Below are positions 10,641 to 21,473 of a stretch of DNA of 64,000 nt, one piece after another; the stretch's first letter is position 1, and each line of letters begins with the position of its first letter. The notes beneath the pieces were generated by a model that saw nothing but the letters and a program-made list of their open reading frames with translations, made no database searches and was not told the DNA's origin. The stretch covers positions 248,001-312,000 of the forward strand of contig KV918778.1 in NCBI GenBank assembly GCA_002049455.2, read 5' to 3'. The position numbers and the translations under genes are program-made. Source of the DNA: Porphyra umbilicalis (taxonomy: Eukaryota > Rhodophyta > Bangiophyceae > Bangiales > Bangiaceae).

Positions 10641-12840
10641 CGGAAGAATGGGGGGGAGCTCATAGTCGTCGACCTCTCTGCCTCCGCCAGCGCCGCTCGC
10701 GGCGCTGCCGCACCCGCCGCGACCGGCCAGGGCAGACTCGAGCCCCCGGTCAGGCGGCGCCGACGGCGGTGGCCGCCCGCCGTCGGCCGACCCGGCGCCC
10801 GCGGCACCCCCCTCCCCCCTCCACCGCTGAGCAGCTGCGACGGGGAGTAGGAGGCCACGCCAAGCTGTGGCGGCCGTGTGCCCGGCACGACCACCGCCGC
10901 CACTTCGGGGCGGCCGGCGGCCGGCGCCGCCGCCCCCCCCCGGCCGCCGGGGTGATCCGCCCCGCCGCCACCAACGCCACCGCGGCTGTCGGTGCCGCCC
11001 AACGACGAGGCGGTCGTCGATCGAGGGATGCGCATGGTCGGTTCCTCCTCCAACACCATCACATCGTGAACGGGGGAGCAGTAGAGGGGACGGAGGGGGG
11101 ACCCGTCGCCGTGCGCCCGGGCGCCGTCGCCGCCGTCACCGCCGCCGCCACCGCCGCCACTGGCGGATGGGGCACCACCACCACCGCCGCCACCAGGACC
11201 ACAGCCGCCGCCGTCGCCACCGCGTGGTGGCCCGCAGCCGCCGCCACCGCCGCCGCCGCCGCCACCGCCCCTCCGTCCTGGCGGTCCATTCACACCGCAA
11301 CCACCCCCCTGGTCGGTAACCCAGAGCCTCCGCAGCCAGCAGCAGCTCCCCCGCCCCTCCCCTTGCGCCGGGTCCCACGGCGCCGGGTGGGCGCCGCTCC
11401 GCACCGGGCCCCACCCCGTCGGGCGCTGACGGCGCCATGCCGCCCGCCAGCCCCGGTCCCCCCAGTCTGGTCAGCACGCGGCCGCCGCGCCGCACGCACC
11501 GCGGCCCGGGGGCGGCCGGTGCGTGACGTGCGGAAGCAGCGGCCGCCGCCGTGGATGCTGCCGGTACGGCGGTGCACGGCAGCGGCGCGGTGGGGGGGGG
11601 GGGGGCGCGCCAGTGGCGCCGGCGGGGCGGCGGCAGCGCGCCGCCCAGCAGCCGCCCCGCGCGGCCGCTGGTCCCGCCGACGTGTCGCTGCGCGCGGCAC
11701 GCGGCGGTGCGGGCTCGCCCCGCTCGGCTGCGACGCGTCTCGGGGGCACACGCCCCCTGCTGCCCACGCCCCCCTCCAAGTGCCGCCCAGCGCGGGGTCC
11801 CGGGGGAACGTCGCTCCCACGGTGGTCTGTGGGGGGGGGGGGGGTGCCTCCCTCGCGCGCTCGTGGGAGAGGCGCGGGGGGGGGTGGCCGAGAAGCCACG
11901 CGGAATTGGCCTCTGGGCACCCCGGCTGACGCAAATCCCCTGCCCGTTCCATCCGCCAAGTTGGCGCGTAGGACGTGGATCGGAGGGGTCGGGCTTGAAA
12001 CCGCCACCCCCAGCGACCCTGTGGGGGCCACACGCCCTCCCCGAACGGCGGGGAGGCGGGTTGCTGCGGGGTCGCGTGGTCACCCACCCGGTGGGCCTCA
12101 ACGCCGCACCGTGACGCCATCTCCGCAGTGTCTGGTTCGGTGGAGCCGTGTCAGCGTCCTCCGGGGCCCACCCAAGAAGAGCCGTGACACCCGGGGCTCG
12201 ATCGGTCCCTGGTCGTCCACACACTCCTGTCGGAGTGGAGGCGTGGCCGGCACAATCGCGGGAACGCCCACGCCAACCACGCGTGTGGTGCTGATCGCTG
12301 TCCTCGCCGCGAATGGCTCGACACCAGGACGGGCGCTGCCGCAGCGCCGGCCCCGCTTCCGTGCTCGTGGGTGCATCCGTTGCTTGGGTTTGAGTATTGG
12401 ATTCTCCCATGCGAGGCCCCCAGAGGCAATGGAACCAAGGCGACCACAACAGTGGCGGCACTGGTGCTTGGGACGCGTCATCCGCCATACCACCTGCAAC
12501 GGCCCCGCTTACTGTCCCCATAATCACGACGTGTCAGGGGGAAACGCGCTGACTGCCACGCAGCGGTCCCTGACGGTGCGCATACGTTAGAAGGGACGGT
12601 GGTCGTGCCGTGCAGCAGACTCGTCGCCGTCAGGAATGCGATGACCGCCGGCTTAGCCCCGACCTCCACTGGTGGCGCGTTGGCAGACAAACACAAGCCA
12701 ACGGTTCTGCACAAGCTTCCACAGTCCAGCAGGGCATTCCTCCTGACGAACCGATACCACCGAGTTCCTGGGGTGTACGTCACCCCACTGCGACACGAAG
12801 TCATCGTGCTCCTTTCCCAACAGCAGGAGTCTTCCCCTCA
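10641..12840. other. GC-rich stretch between Raptor and the Taspase-like gene
   Basis: The Raptor frame continues upstream of 10640 to about 10800, and an upstream exon with the start codon is expected between 10650 and 11100. One candidate is a minus-strand ATG at 11035 starting MRIPRSTTASSLGG, in a different frame from the Raptor exon, so a splice or frame change would be needed. 11100-12600 is extremely GC-rich with homopolymers (e.g. G runs at 11590-11605 and 11832-11845). Long ORFs are open on both strands with Arg/Ala/Pro/Gly composition and no recognisable motif. I call no further gene here. Confidence 0.5.
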
Positions 12841-14525
12841 TCCCAACGGGGCCAGCGCAGGCGGCGGTCGCCAACCACCACCGCTGCCGCCCCCCCCGGC
12901 GGCAGCCGCGACACGGCCACCACCAGTGGCCCATCCCCCCCTAGCGCCCAATGGCTGACCGCAAAGCTGGGTGTCGCGTGCGCCCAGGTGACTTCGGCGC
13001 CGCCCCGCTGACAAGGAGCCGACCGCCAGCACCCCCCCCCCCACCGGCCGCGGCGGACAACCGCACCAGCGTCGCCGGGTCGATGCCGCCATCCCCTTCA
13101 TCGCCGCCGTCCCCGCCGCCCGGGTCGGTGGGTGCCTTCTGCCCCGCACCAGCCTCGGCCGCTGCCGCGGCCGCGAGGGGGCACCCCCCCTCCCAAAGCG
13201 CGCGCCAGCGTCGCGGCGGTCGCTCCGCCCACCAGCCCCGCTCGCCCCATACCCGACGCGACGGCGGCGGCAGCGCCCGCTGGGTCGACGGCAGCGGCCG
13301 CGCCGGGGGCACCGCCGCCGCGCCGAGGCGGCCGGCGGGGCGGACGCAGGCGCCACCAGAGGAGGCACTGGCCGTGAGGCGGCCGGCAGCGTCAACGACG
13401 ACCGCGCCGACGGTGGCACGGATGGTCTTGGCAAGTAATGGAGGAAGCGTGGGAGAGGTGGGAGGGAGCACACACGTCGGGAGCTGCGGGGGGGGGGGGG
13501 GGGCGCTGACCGCTGGCCCGCCGTCCAAGTCGCCAGACGCGCTCACCGGGACCGTGTCACCGACGGCCGCCGGCGACGTGGGGGACCCCCCCAGGCACTC
13601 GCCACGAGCACAGACGCCGGCGACCGGGGTGGGCCCCCGCCCTGGCGAGCGCGGGCGCCATCACCCAACCCCGACCCCCGCTCCGACCGCCGCCGCCGCC
13701 GCGCGGACCGCGTTCACCGCCGCCGCCGCCGCCGCCAAACACCGCCGCCACTGGGCGGGTCGCCTGCCGCCGACGCCGCCCCCCCGCGGCGGGCAGGCCG
13801 AGGCGAGCCGCGTACTCGGCCCCGCCAGCGCCCACCAGCATGCCGGGGGCGACCGAGCCGGCGGCTCCTGCCGCCGTATCCCCACACCCCTCCCGCCCTC
13901 TGCGTCAGCGACGGCTGCCGCGGGGGATACGGCCGACGCCAGCCCCGCCACGGCGCCGACGGCTCCCCACGTGGTCGGCGTGCAGGACACAAGCATCTGC
14001 CTCGGGGGAGCCGTCCCACGTCAGGGGAGCCACCGCCAGGGCCTGCGTGGACGACGTCAAACGCTTCCAGAGCAGCGACGGCGGAGGTGGCGGCCGCGGC
14101 GGCGGCGGAGCCACCCGTGCCGCAGCGGCGGCCACGGCGGCGCGCATCGCCTCACAGACGAGACGGCCTGTGCGCGTGGGACCGCAACAGAAAGGGCAAA
14201 GAGAGGACGAGGCAAGGCGAGAGTGGGATGAACGTGTCGGCGGGAGCAACGGGAAGAGCTCGACGGTAGAAGAGCGGGCGTCCGTGACCTTGCCCAGCGT
14301 GCCGCTACCCAGTACCACGCCACGGACGGGACGACGGATGGGCGGTAGGGCGACGGTAGCGTGCATTCCTTGAGTCCATGGAGGCCAGCACCGGCGTGAA
14401 CTGCAACGAGACGAGGATGCGTGGAGCACACGGGAACCGTCGTGCGCCCGTCAATGGCGGCAAACGAGGGGGATATTGCTCCTGCCGCCGACGGGGAGGC
14501 TGTTATCGAGATAGGTGGTCTGGAC

Positions 14526-17201
14526 CAGGGTTTCCCAAGCGTAAGTAGTCCAAGCGTATCTCGCGCGTAAGTTTCAAGCGAAACTCGCATTCGCTTGGAA
14601 ATCGTGTGCCCAGTCAAATACATACGCCATTCGCTTAGTTTTGAAAGTCAGCACATACGCTATCCCACGTTCTTCAAGCGAGTTTCCGAATCTTGTCAGT
14701 AGTCCCCCTACCATGAAAATTACGTACCAAATTGGGGGGTGCCACACTTGCGCACCAGCAGCGGCAGGCGGCGACTGTGGCTTGACAGGGCGACGCGGCG
14801 GGCGCCGAGGCGTGACGGCGTGCTGCCGCTGCGGCTGCTCCACGTCAATGCAGCGCTCCGCGAGGCCGCACGCCCGCGCCAGTGTAGACCTCCCAGAGTA
14901 TCCCAATCAATGGCAGTCAAAGGATCCTACAGGCTGCGCATTGTCTACGTAGGATACCCGGCGAAAAGGGGACCGCAAAGGTCTCGAAGAGCCCCATGCC
15001 TATTGTCCCTGACGCGTGTTTGGATCACTTTTCTCACTATAGAGCATAGCGTCGTGGGATGTTGTCAGAAAAGAGATCTGAAGGCAGATCTGAGAAGGCC
15101 GTGAGGAGAGCGTTCTTTTTCCTACGGCATGTGCCGCCTTTTTCATTGTTCTTCTTGCCCTTTCTGTAGGCCGAAGTTGTGTTTCACTGACGTCGTTTTG
15201 TTACTCCAGCGACGCGAAGATGGATCACTCAAAATTGGATTGATTACATGAGCTACTTGATAACTGATCGCGATCATGATTCTGAGCAGTCCGATCTAGT
15301 CCTCTGCATCGATGGTCCACCACGCGGACGCCGCGCCCTTCACACCGAGTTGCTGCTGTTCCTCGCCAAGCGCCATCGCCCGCCCACACCCCCTCCCCTT
15401 CCTTCCGTCCCTTCCTCCCGCGTGGCTCCCCTCCGCTTTCTTCCCCCCCGCCCCCCCCTAGACGTCTTTCGAACATTGGCAGCGGCCGCCGGTGTGGGGC
15501 AGATGCCGGTAGCTTGATCGCACACAGCTACGCTGTGGCCGTCGCCGGCGGTCGGCGACGGGGTGGCGAGGCGGCGGCGACGGCGGGGAAATGCGTCTGA
15601 GACGGGCGGGCGAGGGGGTGGCGACGGGCGGGCGAGGCGGTGGCGACGGGCAGGCGAGGCCGCGGCGACGGGCGGCAAGTGGGCGGCGACGGGCGGCAAG
15701 TAGGCGGCGACGGGCGGGCGAGGCCGCGGCGACGGGCGGGCGAGGCCGCGGCGACGGGCGGGCGAGGCCGTGGCGACGGGGGAGCGTCAGTTGCGGGATG
15801 ACTGTGCTGTGTTGCAGGTGTCGGTGAAGCCACAATTTCACTGTCGGCTGCCCCGTGCTGCGTCGCGGGTAGGTACGAGGTGGGACGTCTGAGGTGGGAC
15901 CTGGGGCGGAGTTTGGGGCGGGTGGCATCGGGCGACGAGGCGGCATACTGGTTTTTACCGACGTCGAGCCATCTTGTGCGGATAAGAGAGTGCAGGCAGT
16001 TTTGGGGGCGGTGGAGGTGAGGGAGACAGCGGCGGCGGCGAGGGAGACAGTGGTGGCGGGGGGGGGAGACTCATTCTCGGCAGGATAGGCGGCGGTTTTT
16101 CGTATACACGTTTCATGTTGAGCCGCTGCTTGGCAAGTGAGGAGGCTGGGCAAGTGGGGAGGACCGAGCGGGAGCGAAGGTTGGAGCCGGAGGGTGCGGC
16201 TGGCGGGACTGTCGCTTTGCCTGTAGGCTGAGAGACAACGGCCAGTGCCGCACAATGTGCCGACGCTGCCGCGAGAAAGCGCGGGCGCTCGCAGACTGCC
16301 ACCACCTGGTGCGAGCTTGATCCCGATCGATCGACTTTATCCGTAATGTTTCGGGCACTTCAACGCTGAGAAGCGCTTTGTGCGCTCAAACCATCGATCA
16401 CTGCCCTTTTTTTTCGAGCCTACGAGCGCAACTGGCACCAAAAGAAGCGTCTTCCCTAGAGCTTCCTGCAGGTACGTTTATTCCCTGTTCGGCTATATAT
16501 CGAGGCAACGGCGTTCGTGGGGAGAAAAAGCAATGGGCAAACAAGCTGGAATCGACGATTCTGGTGATCCACTTCAGGCGTCGTTGATCCAGAATCGCGT
16601 CAGGGACAATACGTTGCCCATGCGACTTGGCCAAGGCCGATGGAGGTCCTCTCTCATCGGACACCTCGGCCACGCTGCGTGTAAAACGTGGCTCTGAGAG
16701 AGCCACGTACTTTCAAGACGGCATCGAGGGATACGTGCCGCGGTGAGACGGCACCGCGTACCGACACCTAAGGCTTTGACAGCCCGTGCTGTGAGAACGA
16801 TGCTCCTGCCCATTCAGAAGGCGCCAAGCTGTGGCGCGGCGTTGACAGGGAGTACTGTACGTCCGCACACCGCTTGGCTCTTGCTCACACGAGACGGTCC
16901 GCTGTCAGGGGCCACATATGACCGACATTGCCAGCGTCACAGATGGATCTTGAGATCTCACTCTTTGAACAGGATCGAAAACAGGGGCTACTAAGCGGGT
17001 GAGATACGCTGTTCAGGCGCGAACGGCCAATTCGCTCGCCAGATTTCTGCAAGCGTAGATACGCTCAATCGGTACGCTTGGCTGGCATTTTCGCGACACT
17101 CGCTTCGGGCCCAGTCGTCGCCGGGCAGATACGCATTCGCTGACGAATTTCGGTGTCCAGAAATCATACGCTATTCAAAAAGTGATACGCTTGGGAACCT
17201 G
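14526..17201. mobile_element. hAT-superfamily DNA transposon, probably non-autonomous
   Basis: 2,676 bp flanked by perfect 8-bp duplications GTCTGGAC (14518-14525 and 17202-17209). The left end is CAGGGTTTCCCAAGCGTA; the reverse complement of the right end is CAGGTTCCCAAGCGTATC. The 8-bp duplication and CAGG terminus are typical of hAT elements. Within ~200 bp of both ends are many short subterminal copies of AAGCGTA(T) and GATACGC in either orientation, as expected for transposase binding sites. I see no transposase (no BED finger, no hAT dimerisation domain) inside. The interior holds a minisatellite and unassigned ORFs. It lies within codons 7-8 of the Taspase-like gene. Confidence 0.9.
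15560..15790. repeat. GC-rich minisatellite inside the hAT element
   Basis: Short units built from GGCGACGGGCGGGCGAGGC, with variants ending GGCAAGTGGGCGGCG, repeat about ten times. ORFs across it on both strands are compositional. Related-looking C-rich arrays occur at 18600-19220 and 25830-26225. Confidence 0.85.
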
Positions 17202-17355
17202 GTCTGGACGTCGGAGGACTCATTGATAATCCTACAGCAATTGGGAGCAGCCACAGCGGCAGTAGCCGCGGTAGTCCTTGGTACAGGACAGTAGCGCAGC
17301 GGTCACGAGGAAGAAGACGCCCACGACGGTGGGTGCGACCTTCAACTTCAGCCCT

Positions 17356-17562
17356 ATGACCCCTGTGGCAGGACAGTCTTTCTCAGCGACGTAACTCCAT
17401 TCGCTTTTAGCGTCATCGCGACCCTTCCAACACTGACGCGCCCTCAGATCCCTGAAGACACGAATGCAGACTGCCACCTCTGAAACGGAGAGCGAGTCGT
17501 GTGATCTAAGTATATGTGTGCATCACTACACTTTGAGAGCACCCTTTCCTGAAGGCCAGGGA
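17356..17562. repeat. Copy A1 of a ~207-bp repeat
   Basis: Strongly similar to 18215-18422, at a constant offset of 860 bp. Shared blocks include CGCTTTTAGCGTCATCGCGA and ATCACTACACTTTGAGAGCA. It ends in AAGGCCAGGG. On the minus strand both copies keep the reading WKGRDDAKSE-x-SYVAEKD behind a CCGTTTCAG-like acceptor. This may mark an old exon of an element-encoded protein, or simple homology. Confidence 0.9.
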
Positions 17563-17565
17563 GAA

Positions 17566-17725
17566 CGATATTCGCGTTTTAGACCGCGGCGCACCACTGC
17601 ACTCCCACAGTACAGACAAGAACTGCGTCCCAGACATGAAACGTAGACCTCTGTGACAGCCAGATTGGGCTTGTTTCTGAGCGACGAGCGTGTCCTACAT
17701 GACGTTGCCTGGATCAATTCCAGGC
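17566..17725 (+). repeat. Left arm of a long inverted repeat (partner at 26570-26725)
   Basis: The segment with TTTTAGACCGCGGCGCACCA, then TGTACT/CAAGAACTGCGTCC, then CGACGAGCGTGTCCTACATG and GGATCAATT is found inverted near 26725-26570 with roughly 90% identity by eye. The two arms bracket the retroelement complex. Confidence 0.85.
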
Positions 17726-18421
17726 AAGTGCGTGCAATACCCTGGCCTTCAGAGCGGTGGCGCGCTTGGCGACGCATCGACACCGGGCACGCCGGCCGAC
17801 TCCACAGCCGCGAGCGCGCACGGGGGCACGTACAGCCACGTTGCCGTGGCGGGGGAAACGTGGGGCGGGGAAAAGGGTGCCGCCGCTGGCACCGCAGCGG
17901 CGGCGGCCCGCCGGCGTCGCGCGACGCCGACGGGAGGGGCCTCCACTCCGCCGCGCAGCGCACCTGCGCACGGCGGGCGGGGCGGCCGACACGGCGCGCG
18001 GGCGGGCGGGTGGGACCGACCGCCGCGCGATGGGGCGCCTTTAACCGCGCCGCTAGATGGCATGCCGATGGGCCGCCGAGACAGAAGCCGGCGCGCAGGA
18101 ACGATCACCCGCGGGTCATCGCGGGCGTGTCGAACCCCTGTAGTCGCTGCGCGCGGTCGCCGCGACCAACTCGGGTGGTGGGGGGTGGTAGGGGGGCAGG
18201 CACCGTCCGGGCCTTGAGACCCTTGTGGCAGGACCGTCCTTCTCTGCCACGTAACTGTATTCGCTTTTAGCGTCATCGCGACCCTTCCAAGGTTGACACG
18301 CCCTCAGATCCATGAGGACACGAATGCAGACTGCCACCTCTGAAACGGAGAGCAAGTCGTGTGATCTAAGTATATGTGTGCATCACTACACTTTGAGAGC
18401 ACCCTGTCCTAAAGGCCAGGG
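17720..18421. mobile_element. Insertion of ~702 bp between AATT duplications
   Basis: The inverted copy near 26570 reads GGATCAATTACGCTGCTGGG without interruption. Here the same text is split as GGATCAATT (ending 17719) and AATTACGCTGTTGGG (from 18422), so that copy acts as an empty site. The inserted DNA begins CCAGGCAAGTGCG and ends AAAGGCCAGGG. It has a GC-rich core (17760-18200) and carries repeat copy A2 at its right end. No transposase is visible and the superfamily is unknown. Confidence 0.7.
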
Positions 18422-18422
18422 A
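18215..18422. repeat. Copy A2 of the ~207-bp repeat
   Basis: Partner of A1 at 17356-17562. It forms the right end of the AATT-flanked insertion, ending AAAGGCCAGGG. A1 ends the same way, so A1 is probably the surviving right end of a second insertion of the same family. Confidence 0.9.
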
Positions 18423-18519
18423 ATTACGCTGTTGGGACAGTGGTGGTGTATATTGCGATTCCGGGGGCTTCCAGGGGCTGCCCTCCACGACTCCGACCCT
18501 GCCGGCCCCCAAACCATCC

Positions 18520-19220
18520 CTACCCCCCCCCCCCCGCCTCTTCTCCCAGCACCGGACCACCCCACCCACAGGCTCCTATCACCGACCCGCCCGCCCGCCA
18601 CTTGGTCGCCCCCTGCTTGCCGCTAGCCCGCCATTTGCCTTCCACTCGCCCGTCACTTGCACGCCACTTGCCCTCCTCTTGCCCTGCACTCGCTTGCCCC
18701 CCACTCGCCCGCCACCAACAAACCGCCTGCCCCCGACATAATTGCCACCAGCCCACCGACTACTCACCACCGACGCCCAATCTCGCCGCCGCCACCCCGC
18801 CACCACTTGCCCGCCGAGGACCCCTCGCCTGCCCGCCGCCAGCCCGCCGCCACTTTCGCGCCGCCGATCCGCCGCCTTGCCGCCGCCAGCCCGTCCCCTC
18901 TTGCACGCCGCGGACGCCCCGCCTCGCCGCGGCCAGCCTGCCCCTACTTGCGCACCGCCGATCCACCGCCTTGCCGCCGCCAACCTGTTCCCGCTTGCCC
19001 GCCGCGGACGCCCCGCCTTGCCGCCGCCAGTCCGGCGCCACTTGCGCGCCGCCGATCCACTGCCCTGCCACCGCGAGCCCGCCGCCACTTTCCCGCGGAC
19101 GACCCACTGCCTACCGGCGACTAGCGCACCACCTACCCCCCACTAGCCCACCACCCGGCGCTCACCTTCCTACTGCCAGCCCACCGCCGACCAACCGCCT
19201 GCCCGCCACCAGGCCATCGC
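18520..19220. repeat. C-rich minisatellite upstream of gag
   Basis: Diverged units of roughly 60 bp made of CTTGCGCGCCGCCGATCCACC, CGCGGACGCCCCGCCTTGCC and CGCCGCCAG blocks. All plus frames are open with Pro/Ala/Arg repeats but no motif. It sits where an LTR or 5' leader of the Gypsy element would be expected; I could not find LTRs. Confidence 0.75.
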
Positions 19221-19323
19221 TTTGCCACCGCCTGGTCACCCTCTGCGCGCCGTCAGCGCGCTGCCACCACCGGACGGTGCTCCTACTCTTCCAATCCCTA
19301 CGGATCAAGCCGCCTCTGGGCAC

Positions 19324-20700
19324 ATGCAGGCGGTGGAGAACCTGAAGGCGGACCTTGAAGCACGTCAACGACGCCTGACGGCCCAAGAACAGACTAAAGA
19401 GTCTCTGGCACGAGCCAATGACAAGTTGGTCGACGACGTCGAGGCCCTGCGCAAGGTCGACGCCCACAAGGAGGAGCGCCGGGTGACTAAGTCTCGCCGT
19501 CAGTCGGGCGACGAGACCAAGAATGTCAAGAAGACAAGCAAGGTGACGAGAGGCAAGTCCGTCCGCAAGGAAGATCTGGCAAACGCCGTTCCTTCCTCAC
19601 CTTACGATGATTCTGCCTTTGGGTGACACCCGACGTCGTCGGACGACGACAACCCCAACGCAACGGACAAGTCCTCTTCGGACGATGGCCACGGGCCGCC
19701 AGGCCCGCCGTCGCCCCCAAGTGGGTCCTCGCCGAGCGACAGCTCAAGCGAGTCGGACGCAACAGCGCGCAAGCGCTCAGCGACCCCCACCAAACGGAAG
19801 GAGCGACTTAAGAAAGAGGACAGGATCAAAGTGATCCGCTCGGCTAATAGCTGCTTCAAGACCCTCCTGAACTACAGGACGTACTTCCTCATCCGACGAC
19901 AACTGACGTACACGCCTAAAGAGGCACAATAGTCGCACCGTCTCAACAAACGTGTGGACGGAGCGTTCCACGGGCAACAGCCGTTCACGGGAGCTCTGCC
20001 GTTGGGCATCTTCACATTCTTGACGGCATTCCGCCGCGCGTGCGACGCGGCTGGGCTGACGCACGGTGAAGCCCTTCCGCTCATGGTCTTTCGACTTGCT
20101 GGAAATGCCAAGATGGCCTTCTCCGGCGCGCTTTACATCACTCTCGGGCGTAAGCGTTATGCTAACCGTACATACAGAGATGCCGTCAACTGGCTCCTTT
20201 CGAAGTACGCGACACACGCAACTATGGCTAACGCCTACCAAGACATCATTACGAAGAAGCAACAAGACAACGAGGCGCCCACGGCGTTTGCTAACCGCGT
20301 GGAAACGCAGTGCGATTCTCTGAAGGGTTCGTTCAACATCCAAGACGATAAGGACGTCTTCATCACGGGTCTTTCGGACCTTGTGCAAGCGCACGTATGG
20401 GTCTTGAATGATCTATTCTCGGATCGGACTCTATCAGACACGGTTGCTACCGCCCAGTTGTACTGGGACGGCACCAACGAGCTGCGCTTGCAACTCAAGA
20501 TGACCCGCCCAACGGCGATCAAAGTCGCTTATGCGACACAGGACCAGCGGACAACGACGGAGCGACCGTCCACACCTGTTCGTACCCCGCCGCCTCCTCG
20601 GGCCGCCGTCCCGCAAGCCAGTTAAGCTGACATCTGTTACAATTGTGACAAGCCGGGGCACTTCGCCGCACAGTGTGCCGAGCCGTATCGCCCTCGCTAA
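19324..20700 (+). pseudogene. gag: gag of the Gypsy element, three premature stops
   Basis: Gag builds the particle that packages element RNA. One reading frame runs from ATG 19324 (in GHMQAVENLKADLE) to TAA 20698-20700. It contains a charged coiled-coil N-terminus, an acidic Ser-rich linker (SSSDDGHGPPGPP) and a capsid-like domain (GALPLGIFTFLTAFRRAC, KMAFSGALYITLG, WLLSKYATHATM). A CCHC zinc knuckle at about 20635-20676 reads CYNCDKPGHFAAQC. The same frame is cut by TGA 19624, TAG 19930 and TAA 20623, the last only four codons before the knuckle. Codon positions stay in register throughout, so decay here was by substitution, not indel. Confidence 0.9.
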
Positions 20701-20829
20701 CGTCGCCAACCGTCCGTCGGCGTTCATGCTATTGGAGACGGAGACACCGAGGACGACGCGACCGAACATCCGGCCGAGGCTGTCGAGGACTCGAAAAACG
20801 CTCAGGCCGGGTGCCCGACTTAGGGTTGT

Positions 20830-21229
20830 CCGGCGGGACGCGAAAGCGTAAAGTCACAAGATTTTTGCGCCGTGCCTTACCGAACTACGAAATCGCCGCC
20901 ACACTTGGCCCGTGCATGCGTGTGAAGCGGAGCTGCCGCCCTGTCCTGAACACGGGCGCCGGGGTGAACATAGTGCGAACTCGTGTTCTCCCTACGAACT
21001 GGATTGCTTACGCCGAGAAGTTGACCACGCTTCCGCGTATCCGGGATGCAAACAACAACAGCCTCGTGACGAATTATGCCATACATCTTTATGTAGACAC
21101 CGGAGGGGTACGTCTCTTTGACGGCTTCCTCGTTTCCGACAACTTGTCAGTCCCGTGCATCCTTGGCACCGAGTTCATCGAACAAAACATCGAGGCGATT
21201 TTGCCGCGTTTGCAGAAGATAGTCAGTTA
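20830..21229 (+). pseudogene. Retropepsin-like protease of the Gypsy element, active-site Asp lost
   Basis: The frame reads NYEIAATLGPC, then the active-site region VLNTGAGVNIVRTRVLP, then FLVSDNLSVPCILGTEFIEQNI, ending at TAG after IVS (about 21227). Aspartic proteases of retroelements use D-T/S-G. Here the codon at 20949-20951 is AAC (Asn), so the enzyme would be inactive. The ILGTEFI block is the usual C-terminal hydrophobic-Gly strand. The frame resumes after 21229 with stops toward the first inserted element. Confidence 0.85.
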
Positions 21230-21473
21230 GACACACGTGCGTTGCACGGAGGAACTGCCTCGGCCAACGCCGATCTTGGCTTGTCTAAATGACAGTGCCT
21301 GGGACCGCCACTGGCAAGATAAACCCGCGGGGGTGCCACCCTTCAAACAGGTACGTTTCAACGGACACCAAGAGGAGTGGATCATGGCGACATGAGATAC
21401 CCCCGGTATGGTTACCATCACACTTAACGCTCGGTTTCGCCGATATAAGTCAGTGGCAGTCGCCCGCGGCCTA

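Larger units (their letters stand above)
12850..17223 (-). pseudogene. Taspase1-like threonine aspartase (asparaginase-2 family), frame-broken and split by a hAT element
   Basis: Successive minus-strand segments in different frames match the Taspase1/asparaginase-2 fold in order. They are: RLVAVHAGAG (about 14410-14385); AVCEAMRAAV after a likely intron ending CGCGCACAG; AATSAVAALEAF; LTWDGSPEADAC; TTWGAVGAVAGL; MLVGAGGAEYAARLG (about 13840); ATVGAVVVDAAGRL (catalytic Thr codon 13414-13412) followed by ASSGG and [34 protein letters not shown]; and SRLPPGG near 12890. Family proteins autocleave before the Thr, which becomes the nucleophile. The preceding residue here is Ala, not Asp or Gly. 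At least six frame changes are needed. The native start is ATG 17223-17221 (MSPPT), which runs in frame into 14525 once the hAT element is removed. Alternatives are small unrecognised introns or assembly indels; the unbroken Raptor frame next door argues against gross error. Confidence 0.78.

Noticed and set aside
11136..12527. 463-codon minus ORF upstream of Raptor
   Set aside because: Composition is Arg/Gly/Pro/Ala throughout with no domain. The plus strand is open over the same bases, and no known N-terminal Raptor signature occurs in it.
12951..14231. 426-codon plus ORF
   Set aside because: It is antisense to the Taspase-like blocks, which carry real family motifs; the plus reading is low-complexity.
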